The position numbers and the translations under genes are program-made. Positions 11,904-23,811 of a stretch of DNA of 64,000 nucleotides are shown piece by piece. Under the pieces are notes generated by a model that worked only from the letters and a program-made list of their open reading frames with translations, did no database searches and was not told the DNA's origin. This stretch comes from Collybiopsis luxurians FD-317 M1 (lineage: Eukaryota > Basidiomycota > Agaricomycetes > Agaricales > Omphalotaceae), in contig KN834794.1 in assembly GCA_000827265.1 (NCBI GenBank), positions 345,271-409,270 of the forward strand, given 5' to 3'. Each line of letters starts with the position of its first letter. The first letter of the stretch is position 1.

Positions 11904-14838
11904 ATGAAATCGCTTTCTCAACCCTTGTTAGCTCTAGCTCTCATAATCTGTTCTCTCGTTGGGAACGTTCAAAGTTTTTTGACATTTCAATGGCCCAACC
12001 CTCTGCTAAGTTACGCGGATCAGCAGCTTTATGAGGGTCCTTTGCAATTCCTAACAGAAGGCTGCCCTCCACGGGATAACAGCACTATACCAGCGCAATG
12101 ACTTCGTATTGTTAGTTTTCCTTTTGACAATTAGGGCAATTGTTTTTGGTAAACTCCCTTTTATCTAGGCTTATCACGACATGTCCACTCACAATGTAGA
12201 CGATGGCACTGGAGGACTCGATGCTTCGATTCAATACGAACTCGATAGATCACAGGTATCTTTCCTTTGTCATCTTGTGTCGAGATTTACCTTACGTATG
12301 ACTCGATAGAATGTTGGGGAAGGAATGCTTGATTCACTCAATGACTTTAATGGTTTTCGAATAATACACTACGGCGGTTCTGATTTTTCTCGGCCGTTAT
12401 TATTACTGTAAATAGATTTGGAATAAATTTTTGATTTCGAGCGAAAAAATACTCGAAATTTGAAGCTTTTTTCGCCCGATATTGGAATCGAAAAAAAGAA
12501 GACAATTAAATCTGCATTTCGCTCGAAAAAAATGTTAAATATTCCTTTCTAATTTCAATTGATAAAAGGCATTGATTTCGGGCATAAAAAGATTAGAATT
12601 TCCTTTGTAGTTCAATTTAGATTTCGTCGGTCATTCAATTCCTTTCACGGCCGNNNNNNNNNNNNNNNNNNNNNNNNNNNNNNNNNNNNNNNNNNNNNNN
12701 NNNNNNNNNNNNNNNNNNNNNNNNNNNNNNNNNNNNNNNNNNNNNNNNNNNNNNNNNNNNNNNNNNNNNNNNNNNNNNNNNNNNNNNNNNNNNNNNNNNN
12801 NNNNNNNNNNNNNNNNNNNNNNNNNNNNNNNNNNNNNNNNNNNNNNNNNNNNNNNNNNNNNNNNNNNNNNNNNNNNNNNNNNNNNNNNNNNNNNNNNNNN
12901 NNNNNNNNNNNNNNNNNNNNNNNNNNNNNNNNNNNNNNNNNNNNNNNNNNNNNNNNNNNNNNNNNNNNNNNNNNNNNCGGCCGTGAAAGGAATTGAATGA
13001 CCGACGAAATCTAAATTGAACTACAAAGGAAATTCTAATCTTTTTATGTCCGAAATCAATGCCTTTTTATCAATTGAAATTAGAAAGGAATATTTAACAT
13101 TTTTTCGAGCGAAATGCAGATTTAATTGTCTTCTTTTTTTCGATTCCAATATCGGGCGAAAAAAGCTTCAAATTTCGAGTATTTTTTCGCTCGAAATCAA
13201 AAATTCATTCCAAATCTATTTACAGTAATAATAACGGCCGAGAAAAATCAGAACCGCCGTAGTGATATCTCCATTTTTCGGAAGTAGGTGAGAGGTGCTT
13301 TTTAACGGGGTATGAATAAGCTAACTTCATATGACCCGCAGTGGCAGATGTGATTGCTCTAGGTGCAATCTTTGCTGTTGCTGGATGCGGAGGCCCGTTC
13401 GTCCCTTTTAGTGCTGGTCGTGTTGACGCTACAGAGGCTGGACCACCAACTGTTCCAGAGCCACAGCAGGATCTTGCCAACCATACAGAGTCATTCCGTC
13501 GTCAAGGATTTACCCTCACCGAAATGATAGCCCTTGTTGCGTGCGGACATACTCTGGGTGGAGTCAGACAGGTGGATTTCCCATTGATTGTTACAGATAA
13601 TTCAACAGCTCTGCAAACTTTCGACACAACGCCTGCATTTGACACCGCAGTGTAAGTGAAACCTTAGCGCTTCTGGTGGTCATCCGGCTGATGAAAATTT
13701 GGTTCCTTTTAGTGTCTCTGAGTATCTTCAAAACACCACCCAGAATCCGCTCGTCGTAGGCCCAAATGTCACAACCAGGTCGGATTTCCGTATTTTTTCT
13801 TGCGACGGAAATGTAACAATGCAAAGGTATGGCTCGTGCCCCTTCGAGTAGGTTCATCCCCATTAACCGAATCGTCTCCTTTATTGGCTCTAGTCTGTTA
13901 TCTCCCGCCAACTTCAATCAAACATGTTCGAGCCTCTTTGAGCGAATGCTCAACACTGTCCCCAGCAGTGTGAACCTTACCGACCCTATCACTGAACCGT
14001 TTGAATATCTTATCACTGACCCTTCGTTTTCTTACCGCGATGGGACATTGTTCATGACCACTGCTTTACGAGTGCGTACCACCATGATGAGTATATAATA
14101 TTGAATTGAAGAATATCAATTAAACAGGTCATGAACAACAACCCAAGCCGCACGGTTACTTTGCTGTGGGCTGATAGGCAGGAATCATTTTGCCCTTCTT
14201 CCGGTTGCTCGCAGCAGTCAAACGGTACTCAGAATGTCTTTTTCACTATAATCGGCCAAATGCAAGGCGTTACAGCCCTAAGATACCAGTTCAATGCGAC
14301 TATCAACGCAACATCCTCAATCTCCAAATTTTGGTTTGAGGTGAACGAGAATGATGGTTCTGAGCCAATTGTCGTCGATAATGGCGGGGCTGGATTTGTG
14401 GTTGAACAAGATTCTGTATTTGTCGATGTTGCTCGAAGTGAACTTGTTCTCGTAGAGTCAGGAGGGGAATTTGATGAATTCATAAAACTTGTTGTGGCGG
14501 TACGCATGCATCTCTATTTTTTATTTTTGGATCTCTGGTTTTGCACTTGCTGATACTAGTCCATATAGGTTCGTGGTGATGGTGCCTCAACAAGTGCTTC
14601 TGTAACTTCATTTAGTCCCAGTTTGAGCGGTAATCCTCCATTCACGCCGACTATCAATACTACCGACCTCCAGCTTGATGCGAGCAATCCTCCCGAAGGA
14701 GGTTATACATTCTTCACCATGAATACCACCTTCCTTGTGACATTCTTGGATGTCACAGGAACCTCTTCGAGTGGTACTGTAACCCAGAAGAATTTTGATA
14801 TGACTGCTAATAACTTCCCTTTCGTTCTCATATCATAA
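11904..14838 (+). pseudogene. Haem peroxidase copy 2, broken by a stop codon and a transposon
   Basis: Same exon pattern as copy 1: 11904-12110, 12169-12255, 12310-12366 plus 13268-13283, 13342-13651, 13713-13826, 13894-14071, 14128-14499, 14569-14838. Two lesions. (1) The Trp codon of the distal motif IPAQWLRI is TGA at 12,100-12,102. (2) Exon 3 is split by a CACTA-ended element at 12,367-13,264 with 3-bp target duplication ATA. Removing the element and one ATA gives exactly the 73-nt exon of the other copies. All exons downstream stay open and similar to copies 1 and 3, with proximal ACGHTLGGV intact, so loss is recent or gene conversion has kept the rest fresh. Either lesion should prevent a functional full-length peroxidase. 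Confidence 0.88.
12367..13264. mobile_element. Palindromic non-autonomous CACTA-ended element, copy 1
   Basis: Starts CACTACGGCGGTTCTGATTT and ends in its inverted complement (CCGCCGTAGTG). Flanked by ATA at 12,364-12,366 and 13,265-13,267. The arms, 12,367-12,653 and 12,978-13,264, are 287 bp each and near-perfect inverted repeats. The centre is a run of 324 N. CACTA termini plus 3-bp target duplications are hallmarks of the CACTA (CMC/EnSpm) superfamily. No transposase is present, so it is non-autonomous. Comparison with the copy at 24,898 suggests the true centre is about 190 bp. Confidence 0.85.
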
Positions 14839-16420
14839 AATCTCAGGTCTTTTTCTACGGGTCATCATATGGATAACAATTTTCAACAAGGGGCTTGTTG
14901 AAACGCAATGGAGTAAATGGGTATTTTATGAGTCTAGAATGAAATGTATAGTTTTCTTCTTAAGATCACAGAGAATATGAACAATTTTATAATGGGATTA
15001 GAGCTTGAATATGCTAGTACTTCAAGTTCTCAACTGAGCGTGAGGATAAGTAACAGGGGTTAGAGTTTCAACTAGTGTGGCGATGTTGGAACGGTCAGCA
15101 GATCTTAGGCTCAACCAATCTATTGTCAAGCTTTGGGTTGCGGTGGCTCAGTTCTGCTAGATAGTAAATATAATTACGGAAGCTGTTACCATATGTAGAC
15201 TCACATCCAAAGCTGTTAAGTAGAGGAACACTCGTATTCAGCGCCAGATTCTTCCATTTACATCCATAAATATAGCATAACAGCATGCCTCGCCGATTGT
15301 CCGAATCCAAATGTACAATATGTTAAGAAACAAAATGCCGTCGATACAGCCTTAACAGAGGAGGGATCTGAACATGGGTGTATGAGAACAAGGAGAGATA
15401 ATTATTTGCGGTAACTATGAAGTATTTATACATACAGCGGAGGTATATATGAAATGTTCTGCAGATCTGCAGAGCGGCTGAACAATAATCCGATGTTTTC
15501 TTACACAATGTTTCTATGAAGGGTCCTGCATTCATCGAAGCTGATTTTGTTCGTAGTAATAGGCAATGTAAGCAACTCTGCCGTCTTCTGGAACTATCTA
15601 AGGGATTTTCACCCCAGTTCAGGCCGCCTGGATTTCAAAAATCTAGGTCGCTCGAAAAGCGGCTTGTGGTGCTTATTTAATCCTCCCTGGGGCCGTTGTA
15701 CGATGGAGTTCAAGTTTGTAGGGACCCGGGCTGCCTGAGCAAAGAGGAATTGGGATAGAATGTTGAGATCATTCGACACAGCCGAGGCACGAAGGGGACT
15801 CATTCAATAAAATGGAGAAGTAGCGAGCATGAGACAAAGAAGAGGGGGTATAAAAGCAGTAAAATATAGGTATTCCGCCGCTGAGCGGTCCCCCTTGTCA
15901 TATCGTATTCAGTCAAAAAAACAACTTCAGAGGAAGGACGGCTTGGAGAAAAATTAGTGTCGTCATCTAGGGGTGGCTTTGCTTGGGCGGTGTGTTTTAA
16001 GGAGTGGGCATAACCGTACTTCTCAAGGATCGACACCGTACAGCTTTATACATAATATAATGTTCCCGAGTCCGTTGATTGAGACAACTCTTTCTTTTCG
16101 TTCAACCTCACCGTTCCTTCCGATTCCTTCTCGCAGTTTGAATTATCATCAATAGCATCGACAGCTCTATGCAAATTGTTGTCAAGACACTAAGCTTTTT
16201 CAAGTGTTCTTATTACTTAACCATTGAGTACCGCTCGTTTGCTAGTCAAGAAAGGTAGATTATTGCCTATGATTGCTCGAAATTTTCTGAAATGCGGCGA
16301 ATTTTCCCCTTACCCAATATATACTACCTACAGCTTCTAGAGATGGCTAACGTCGTTATTGAGTCATGTGAAGTACTTAAACTGCAAAATTATTGACTTT
16401 CCAATTCCTTAGCCGTGAAA
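14839..16420. other. Intergenic between peroxidase copies 2 and 3
   Basis: No gene supported; open frames are short and unlike known families. The first part is the 3' region of copy 2 with a faint relic of the duplication unit near 15,100-15,310. The last 225 bp carry the conserved peroxidase upstream block. Confidence 0.45.
16196..16420 (+). promoter_or_regulatory. Conserved upstream block, peroxidase copy 3
   Basis: Contains ACCATTGAGTACCGCTCGTT, then TGCGGCGAATTTTCCCCTTA and GTACTTAAACTGCAAAA, in the same order and spacing as at the other copies. More diverged than the blocks of copies 1 and 2. Regulatory role inferred from conservation. Confidence 0.4.
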
Positions 16421-18443
16421 ATGCTTTCTCAGCCCTTGTTCGCTCAAGCCCTCATAGTCTGTGCTCTCAGTGACCTTGTCCGAAGTTTGTCAACATTTCA
16501 GTGGCCAAACCCTTTGCTCAGTTACGCGGATAGACAACTTTATGAAGGTCCATTACAAGGATTTGCAAAAGGCTGCCCTCCACGAGATAATACCACTATA
16601 CCGGCGCAATGGCTTCGTATTGTAAGTTATATTTTTGACAATTAGCTTGAAGTGTGCCGGGTAACATTCCCTCCATTCAGGCTTATCACGACATGTCTAC
16701 TCACAACGTAGATGATGGCACTGGAGGACTCGATGCTTCGATTCAATACGAGCTCGATAGATCACAGGTATCTTCGTATTTTTCAATTTGTCCTAGTAAT
16801 CTTGTTGACAAATTGGTAGAATGTCGGGGAAGGAATGCTTACGTCCCTCACTGATTTCAATGGTTTCCGAATAATGTCTCCCTTTTTTGCATGTATGTAA
16901 GAGGTATTTGTCGACATGGAAAGAATCAGCTTATTCTAACACACAGTGGCCGATGTCATTGCCTTGGGGGCAATTCTGGCTGTTGCTGGATGCGGAGGTC
17001 CCTTCATTCCATTCAGTGTCGGTCGAGTTGATGCTACAGAGGCCGGACCACCGACCGTCCCAGAGCCACAGCAGGATCTGGCTAGCCACATAGAGTCATT
17101 CCGTCGTCAGGGATTCACCCCCACCGAAATGATAGCTCTTGTTGCGTGTGGACATACATTGGGTGGAGTCAGACAAGTGGATTTCCCATTGATTGTTACA
17201 GATAGTTCAACAGTTCTGCAAACTTTTGATACGACGCCTGCCTTTGACACCGCTGTGTAGGCAAAATCTTGCTGTTTCTGATGGTTGTCCGGCTAATGAA
17301 AACTTGATTCTTTATAGTGTCTCCGAATATCTTCAAAACACCACTCAGAATCCGCTTGTTATAGGCCCAAACGTCACCACCAGGTCGGATTTCCGTATTT
17401 TTTCAAGTGACGGAAATGCAACAATGCAAAGGTACGATTTGTGCCTCTTCTGACTCCTGAGTTCATTCCCTTCGACTAAAACTCTATTTGTTCGATATGT
17501 TTAAGTCTGTTATCTCCCATCAACTTCAACCAGACATGTTCGAGCCTCTTCGAGCGAATGCTCAACACTGTTCCTAGTAATGTGAACCTTACCGACCCTA
17601 TCACTGAACCGTTCGACTATCTCGTCACCGACCCTATGTTTTCTTATCGTGATGGCTCATTGTTCATGACTACTGCTCTACGAGTGCGTACCCTTGTTAG
17701 GAGTATGCAGAATCAAAGTCAAGTGATCCCAATTTTGTAGGTCATGAATGACAACCCAAGCCGCACGGTGACTCTGCTGTGGGCCGATCGGCAGGGATCA
17801 TTTTGCCCTCCCGCCGGTTGCTCCCAGCAATCAAACGGTACCCAAAGTGTCTTGTTCACCATAATCGGCCAAATGCAAGGCGTCACCGCGCTCAGATACC
17901 CGTTCAATGCAACGATCAACGCAACGTCCTCAATCTCAAAGTTCTGGTTTGAGGTGAACGAGAACGATGGATCTGAGCCAATTATTGTCGATAATGGCGG
18001 GGTTGGATTTGTGATCGAACAAGATTCGGTATTTGTTGATATCGGTCGAAGTGAACATATTTCAGTAGATACAGCAGTGGAAGTTGATGAATTCCTAACA
18101 CTTGTCGTGGCGGTATGCATTTCTGTTGTTGGTTTTGGCTCTCTGGTTTCCCGCTTGCTTATGAATTGCATAGGTCCGTGGTGATAGTGCTTCAGCTAGC
18201 GCATCTGTAACCTCATTCACCCCCAGCTTAAGCGGTACTCCTCCGTTCACGCCGACTCTCAATAAAACTGATCTTCAGCTTGACCCGAGCAACCCTCCCG
18301 AAGGAGGTTACACATTCTTCACCATGAATACTACCCTCCTCCCGACTTTCTTAGATATTACAGGAACTTCCTCGAGCGGTACTGTAACCCAGAAAAATTT
18401 CGACATGACTGTAGTCAATTTCCCTTTCATTTTCATTTCATAA
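16421..18443 (+). CDS. Secreted haem peroxidase, copy 3
   Basis: Intact, 8 exons, predicted 534 aa: 16421-16621, 16681-16767, 16820-16892, 16947-17256, 17318-17431, 17506-17683, 17741-18112, 18174-18443. The codon aligned with the start of the other copies is GTG at 16,415; I place the start at the in-frame ATG two codons later, which keeps a good signal peptide (MLSQPLFAQALIVCALSD). Distal WLRIAYHDM and proximal ACGHTLGGV are both present, so the haem pocket is complete. At the exon 3/4 junction Met becomes Leu. The exon 4 donor is GTAGGC, weaker than GTAAGT in its paralogues. The unrecognised C-terminal region is well conserved. Reducing substrate unknown. Confidence 0.83.
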
Positions 18444-20526
18444 GCTCCTACGTATTTTTGCAAAGGTTCTGATGCTGAAGTTGAGGTCGAATAGTAAAAA
18501 ATACTGGCTACTGAACTGCGAAGGAGTATAAACATTTTACTACTGTCTGGAAATGAAATGCGTACTTTTCTTCCTAAGAATACAAAGAAAATGTTCACAG
18601 TATCATCTACGATAAAGAGGAGAAGAGGAGCTTGAAGATCCGGCTAATTTAGCACTCTACCTCATACGACCCCCTCCTCCCCTTCCAGGTGTTAGAAGGT
18701 TCGGTCGCCGATCTTGCAGCCAACTTCAAAATGTGACACGCTGCATGTTTAATTTTCGGTTGTTGAAGAATGCACTACCCAAAGCTTGAGCTGGGTAATG
18801 TTACAAGGAGCGAGACTAAGAGAATCTGACCCACTCGCAGTGTGTTGTCCAAAATTTCCGATCCGGGAGGGAAAGTCTTTGAGCTTCAACGTCAAGGTCG
18901 GTCGACTGAAGCTGAAAATGAAATTTTACTTTCTTGAGCTTGGTGGTAACTGGTCACAACCGAAGTCGATCTAATGAAGATCCATGGCTCGATTTTGCAT
19001 TTGAAATATGCTCGTCCTAAGTGTCTATATACGAAGGTTTAACCAAAGACTCGCGGCTTGCTCACGGCAATGGCACCCGGCGACACAGGCCGACCAGGCC
19101 GACCTTAAGTAATCAGGATGCAATTTTAGGCACGTTTTCGAACGTTTTCCTCTTTCATCTCTGGCATTTTATCTCTTCCATTTTCGCGTCCGGCATATCG
19201 TTTCTCATATGTCAAAATCTTCATAACTTTCCCAATGTCAAACCAGGAATCTGGCCGAAAGTTGAAAGGATGAATGAGCTTCAAGACTCCGCGACTGCTG
19301 GCGAAGGAAGGCAAACAAGCTTTGGTGGAGTAGATGAGCTGGTCCATCCCAGATCCAAGGGCTTACCGCCTGTAAAGGAAATTAGGAACACGATATTGTA
19401 TTCTCCCCCGTTGAAGCAGAAGGATTACAAAAGACGATAAAGTGTATTATTATATCTCATCGTTGAGTATTTCATCATATTATCCCGCAATGGTTCTAAC
19501 AGTGATTTCAAAGGATGTTGCAAACGGGCTGGCCATGGATATTTATGAATCTGCGCCGTCGTTCTTTACATGAACTACCAGCCGCACTTAGTGACTGTGT
19601 TCTTTCCGGCTCTCGCCGTTCCCAGATCTTGCTCATACTGCGTATTCGATGCTGCTGTTCCTGTAATCTTCGTTGAAGTTGTATAGTTATCTTCCCTCTC
19701 TCTGTCGTTTTCTTGGAAATACATCTAATAGCTTAGGATGATCTCACTCTCTCCTTCCGCCGCCAGTCCCGTACCATCCGAAGGTTTGCGCAGACGCCTG
19801 AGTTTGACTCGAAATCTCCGGTTTCAGTGCTAATTGGTTGCTGTCCCTACCCCACTTACTCCTTCTCGTTCACTCCAAATAGAGCACTGCTCGGTACGGC
19901 AATCGCCTCAAAAAATATTCTGACCTGCAGCTCTCGCCAAGGCCCTTGGCTTTGGCGATTCAACTGTAGATTTCCACTCCAAATCCTATGATCCCGACTC
20001 CTAAAAAACCTCGGACAGCTTGTCATCGTATTCTACCCTAACCTTTTAATGGTAACTTTCCACAGCGCTGGCTCAGCATTGGCGCTCCTCTGAGACGGTC
20101 TATTGTAAATCTGTTCAGGTCTCGATATTGTTATTTAAATTGGGGTGTCATCGGCGTTTCTTTCCGGCGATTTCCTTGTGTTTTACACCCTGACGTCTGC
20201 TCCACTACTTACGCTGTCCAGCATTGGAGATACGTATCTACAGCTTTTCAGCGCTTACCAGTTGCTTTGTGTTTCAACCGCTCTGTTTCAATGGTACTCG
20301 TCTTCTCAATAAGAAATGTTGAGTGTACAGTTGGAGCTCTTCGCGTGGAGGTCGGATGCTGTTCATTGAACATGTGTAATGGCTATGCACAGTCCTGCTG
20401 CGCAAAGTAAGTGTTCGCGAGGAGTGGTTTCGGTTTCTGTATGCGCTTGGTCATAGTTTACGCAAATGCCGAGGGCACATTTGTGGTATAAAAGACCTCT
20501 CACCTTGGGATGATTAACTAAACAGG
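18444..20526. other. Intergenic before aspartic protease
   Basis: A 139-codon open frame at 19,021-19,440 (contains GEGRQTSFGGVDELVHPRSK) has no recognisable family and no supporting context; I do not call it. The last 100 bp are the likely core promoter of the protease, with GTATAAAAG at about 20,487 about 40 bp before its ATG. Nothing else recognised. Confidence 0.45.
20487..20495 (+). promoter_or_regulatory. Candidate TATA box of aspartic protease
   Basis: TATAAAAG-type string about 35-40 bp upstream of the ATG at 20,527, a plausible core promoter position for a fungal gene with a short leader. Assigned by sequence and spacing only. Confidence 0.4.
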
Positions 20527-22341
20527 ATGGGCTACCCAACCCGACGTCATCATTCTCTTCTTACCAGACTCCCTGCTATTCTTCTCCTTGGAGCATGTGC
20601 GACTTCTATATCATCCGCAACTAAAATTCCTCTCAATAAGCTTCACTCTCGGGGGAACCGTTACCAGTGGAAGAGAGACGATGACATTGGCAATGGATCG
20701 GAAACACTGAACACGGTGCTTCTTTCGAACGTTATAGACCAATCATACACCTGCAACATCACTTTGGGTGGAAAATCGGTGGAAGTTCAACTCGATACTG
20801 GGAGGTATGTACCTGGACATTCCCGTTATTATTCTCGTCTTACTAGTTACCTTTTCCTTGACATGATGCTTGCTTACTTCAATTATAGCTCAAATCTTGT
20901 CGTACCAGGAGAAATTCCAAACTCCAAAAATCTCAGCATACCTTTGAATGTGACCTACGCAGGGGGGAATGGTACCGGTGAGCGGTTTTTCGGTTATCTA
21001 TCTAAGCACGACCGTGAGTTGACATTCAATGACGCTAGGATATATTGAAACTGCCGAGCTCGAGTTTGCAGGCTATACGATTGAGAATCAAGCTTTCTGT
21101 GAGTGTCTAATTTCCATGCCCCCTACTTCCAAGTTATGAGTGAGCTAACGTGGATCTGTGAATTACACAGTGAATGCCGCTGTGAGCCAGCTAAGTTCAG
21201 GGACGTCGGGGATCATTGGTGTATCCATAGGGAATGCTTCCTCCATCCGATATGCTCTCAATTCCAGCGCGGGAGACACCGTCTTGGATAGTATTTTCAG
21301 ACAAAACTCGACAGATTCAACGAATAATTTTATAACCCTTCTTCTCGGACATTCCCCGCTTGAATACTCCAACTCTGGATCCTCTCAGCCATTCCTCGAA
21401 AATCAGGAGAACGTATTCACGATCGGAGAAGTTGTTGATGGGTATGAACAGATCTATTCGTCGCCGAAATTACCAATCGCGCTTCAAACTCCGTATGAGA
21501 CGTTACTCGATGCGAATGGGGTCATAGGTCCCGATGGAAAAGCAATCAATACTACTTCTCTATATGGTAACTCATCCCAAAATGACCAATTATCTGTTCT
21601 CCTTGACTCTGGGACCGGTGTTACCTTGGTACGTAAGCTTCAATTCTTCCAGCTGAAAACCTTCATAATCATGTTTTACTTCCGCAGCTTCCAAAGGATG
21701 TGGTCGACAGTATATATGGGCGTGTACCAGGAGCCCAGCGCATCGTGAACGCCTCGGACTTGAATCCAGAACTCGCATCTTTGCCCACTTTATGGCGATT
21801 GCCCTGTACATACGAGGTCAACGTTTCTTTCTCTTTTGCTGGACAACAATATCCTCTTTCTCCGCTTGATACTTCGTTGAATCTTACTGGGTACGTCGGA
21901 ATTCAAGACTCGCAGGACCAGGACATTTGTATTGGAGGGGTAAGTCTTCTCTCCAACGTAATACTAAAGTTGCTTCCGAGTTTATAATTATAAACTTTTC
22001 CACAGATTATAGAGATACCCCCTAACTTTATCAATCCAACGAAACTCGGCGCCTTTGATGCCATTCTAGGAGATTCTACCTGTACGTTGATACCACTGTC
22101 TTCAGAGCCTATGTTTTGAATCTCACTGTGCTTGTTTGTCTTCATGGGTTGAACAGTGCGCAACATCTACATGCTACATTACTTTGGCAGTTTTGTGGAT
22201 GGATCAAACTCATCTACACCGGAGCCATACATTCAGCTACTTTCCACATACAATGCAACAGCAGCCCATTTGGATTTTGTCAATACCAGACTTGGAGGTG
22301 TCGACTCCACCGGATCACAGCCGTCCCTTCTTTCCAATTAA
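20527..22341 (+). CDS. Secreted pepsin-type (A1) aspartic protease
   Basis: Predicted 465 aa from 7 exons: 20527-20804, 20889-20977, 21039-21098, 21171-21628, 21688-21939, 22006-22081, 22157-22341. Signal/anchor peptide at about residues 10-32. The first catalytic motif VQLDTGSSNLVV (Asp90) spans the exon 1/2 junction. The second is LLDSGTGVTL (Asp288). The family C-terminal GDSTLRNIYMLHYFG corresponds to GDxFLR in pepsins. The Tyr75-type flap is not obvious. The second motif DSGT rather than DTGT is common in fungal members. Many sequons suggest glycosylation and secretion or cell-wall location. The C-terminus lacks a clear hydrophobic tail, so GPI anchoring is unlikely. Substrate specificity cannot be predicted; the catalytic dyad is intact. 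Confidence 0.85.
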
Positions 22342-22503
22342 GCATACATACAAATTTGTTTACCTCGTTGCATCGTTCATACGCCTTTCTTATTTATCAT
22401 ATGAGCAGGATAAGATAGGACATTCCTTCAATAATAGTTTATTGTTTCTAATTCTACTTTAGAACTAGTATACAAATGGATCCACTTTAGAAACATGAAA
22501 TTA

Positions 22504-23811
22504 TCAGACCATCTCAAGCTCGCTGTCATAGCTGCGGTCAGGATTAGTTTTTCTACGATCTCGAGCTGAGATAGTGCTGACTCCATCTTCACCCATTGCA
22601 GTAAGCTCCAGTTGAACACAATTTTCCTGGACAGTGCGCATTCCGCTAACTCTATGCTGTACAGTGTGGACTTGAACCTGTACTTGAGTTGAAGTTGACT
22701 CGAATATCTGCTTGGTCCGTTTTGCATCATCATAGTCCCTCCCTTCAGCGACTCTAACAATGATAAGAAGTTGAGCTATCGCCTGGAAGGGGTTAAGAGT
22801 AATTATTTCAAAAAAAAAATCAGTGCTTATTAGGGATTACAGAGCTGGAAACTGGCGTACTTGAATCAAACAATTCTCTAGTAAGATGAGGTTTTCAACA
22901 TTACTTTGCACCGCAAAAGATACAAGAAATATCAAATCGGAGACGAAGTAGAGGGAAGCAGACTCGATGAGAGTTGTAGTGATAGACATGTATGGCTTAG
23001 CATGCTCAGGGGAAAGAGCTCGTTGAACGATCCTGCGGACTGCGAGGAGACGAAATGAAACCAAAATGGTAAATAGAAGGTTGTATGTGCAAGAGAGGGC
23101 CAGAGACGAGGTTTCCAAGTTTAAACTTGTGAATAGAGCTTTTTTCCCGGCGAAAACCATGACACTCATTGAAAGGGCTAATATGAGAAACCTCAGTAAT
23201 ACTTACATCGAAATACCGAAATGGAAAAGGGCTTACCAACAGTACCAAGATATACTGTACCCATGAAAACAATAATCCATCGTGCAAAACTCCATACACT
23301 ACAGCAGCGGTAGAGCAGAAGGGCATTCATGATCCATACTAGAACGACTTGACTGGAACGAATACAACTCGTAAATATCAATGTCCAGATTGCTGGGAGC
23401 AAGCTAGCTTACCTATCGACCGCGAGACGATTGTACCAGTAGTTAAATTCATTTTCAATTAAAAAGCCTGGATCCCATTCTGGCTGCCCACGAAAATTAA
23501 TCCATATGTCTTCCGTATAACGCGCGTTGGCTGCTACACCAATGGTTGCAAGGACGAAGGTAACGCCAATGTAGGTGAAGAGAATTCGAGTCATCCTCTT
23601 ACTATGCTTGGAACGGGTTCTATAGACCGCAAGCGAGGCTTGGATAGTGAATAAGAAGAAAATCCCTGAATAGGATAGTAACAGAGGATTTATTTGTATC
23701 TCCCTGATGTTTAAAGATAGAATCGAAGTCCATACCGTAAGTGAATCCATCCAAGATCATGCCATCGAGCCTCGACCTTTCCAGCCAGGCATCAACGGGT
23801 TTATCAGCCAT
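22504..23811 (-). CDS. Orphan seven-transmembrane protein of basidiomycete type
   Basis: Predicted 346 aa, 5 exons on the minus strand: 23811-23736, 23665-23413, 23352-23237, 23177-22861, 22782-22504. Seven hydrophobic segments are visible: GFTYGIFFLFTIQASLAVY, RILFTYIGVTFVLATIGV, VVLVWIMNALLLYRCCSVW, ARWIIVFMGTVYLG, the LALSCTYNLLFTILVSFRLL region, ESASLYFVSDLIFLVSFAV and IQAIAQLLIIVRVA. ALLLYRCCSVW and the ESASLYFVSD segment are hallmarks of a large, uncharacterised Agaricomycete 7TM family. The C-terminal tail of about 80 residues is hydrophilic and repetitive in Gln/Val/Thr. Function unknown; a receptor role is conceivable but not supported by a ligand or G-protein motif. It converges with the protease gene, 3' ends 162 bp apart. 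Confidence 0.8.

Larger units (their letters stand above)
7160..14838 (+). repeat. Tandem segmental duplication carrying peroxidase copies 1 and 2
   Basis: Two direct units of about 3-4 kb: about 7,160-10,300 and about 10,830-14,838. Each has about 1.1 kb of upstream DNA followed by a peroxidase gene with the same exon pattern. The second unit is longer only because of an 898-bp transposon at 12,367-13,264. A weaker relic of the unit's left end (GTCAAGCTTTGGGT) is visible near 15,120, upstream of copy 3, so the array probably grew by unequal crossing-over. Boundaries are approximate. Confidence 0.6.

Noticed and set aside
17719..18171. 150-aa minus-strand open frame opposite peroxidase copy 3 (similar ones opposite copies 2 and 4)
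   Set aside because: It is the antisense shadow of the long exon 7, recurring only because the exon is conserved; no start context or independent motif.
19021..19440. 139-codon open frame before the protease
   Set aside because: No homologue recognised, no conserved neighbour, and no convincing upstream signals.
22504..23811. Calling the 7TM protein a pheromone receptor or G-protein-coupled receptor
   Set aside because: No Ste3-type or cAMP-receptor motifs; it fits an uncharacterised basidiomycete 7TM family.
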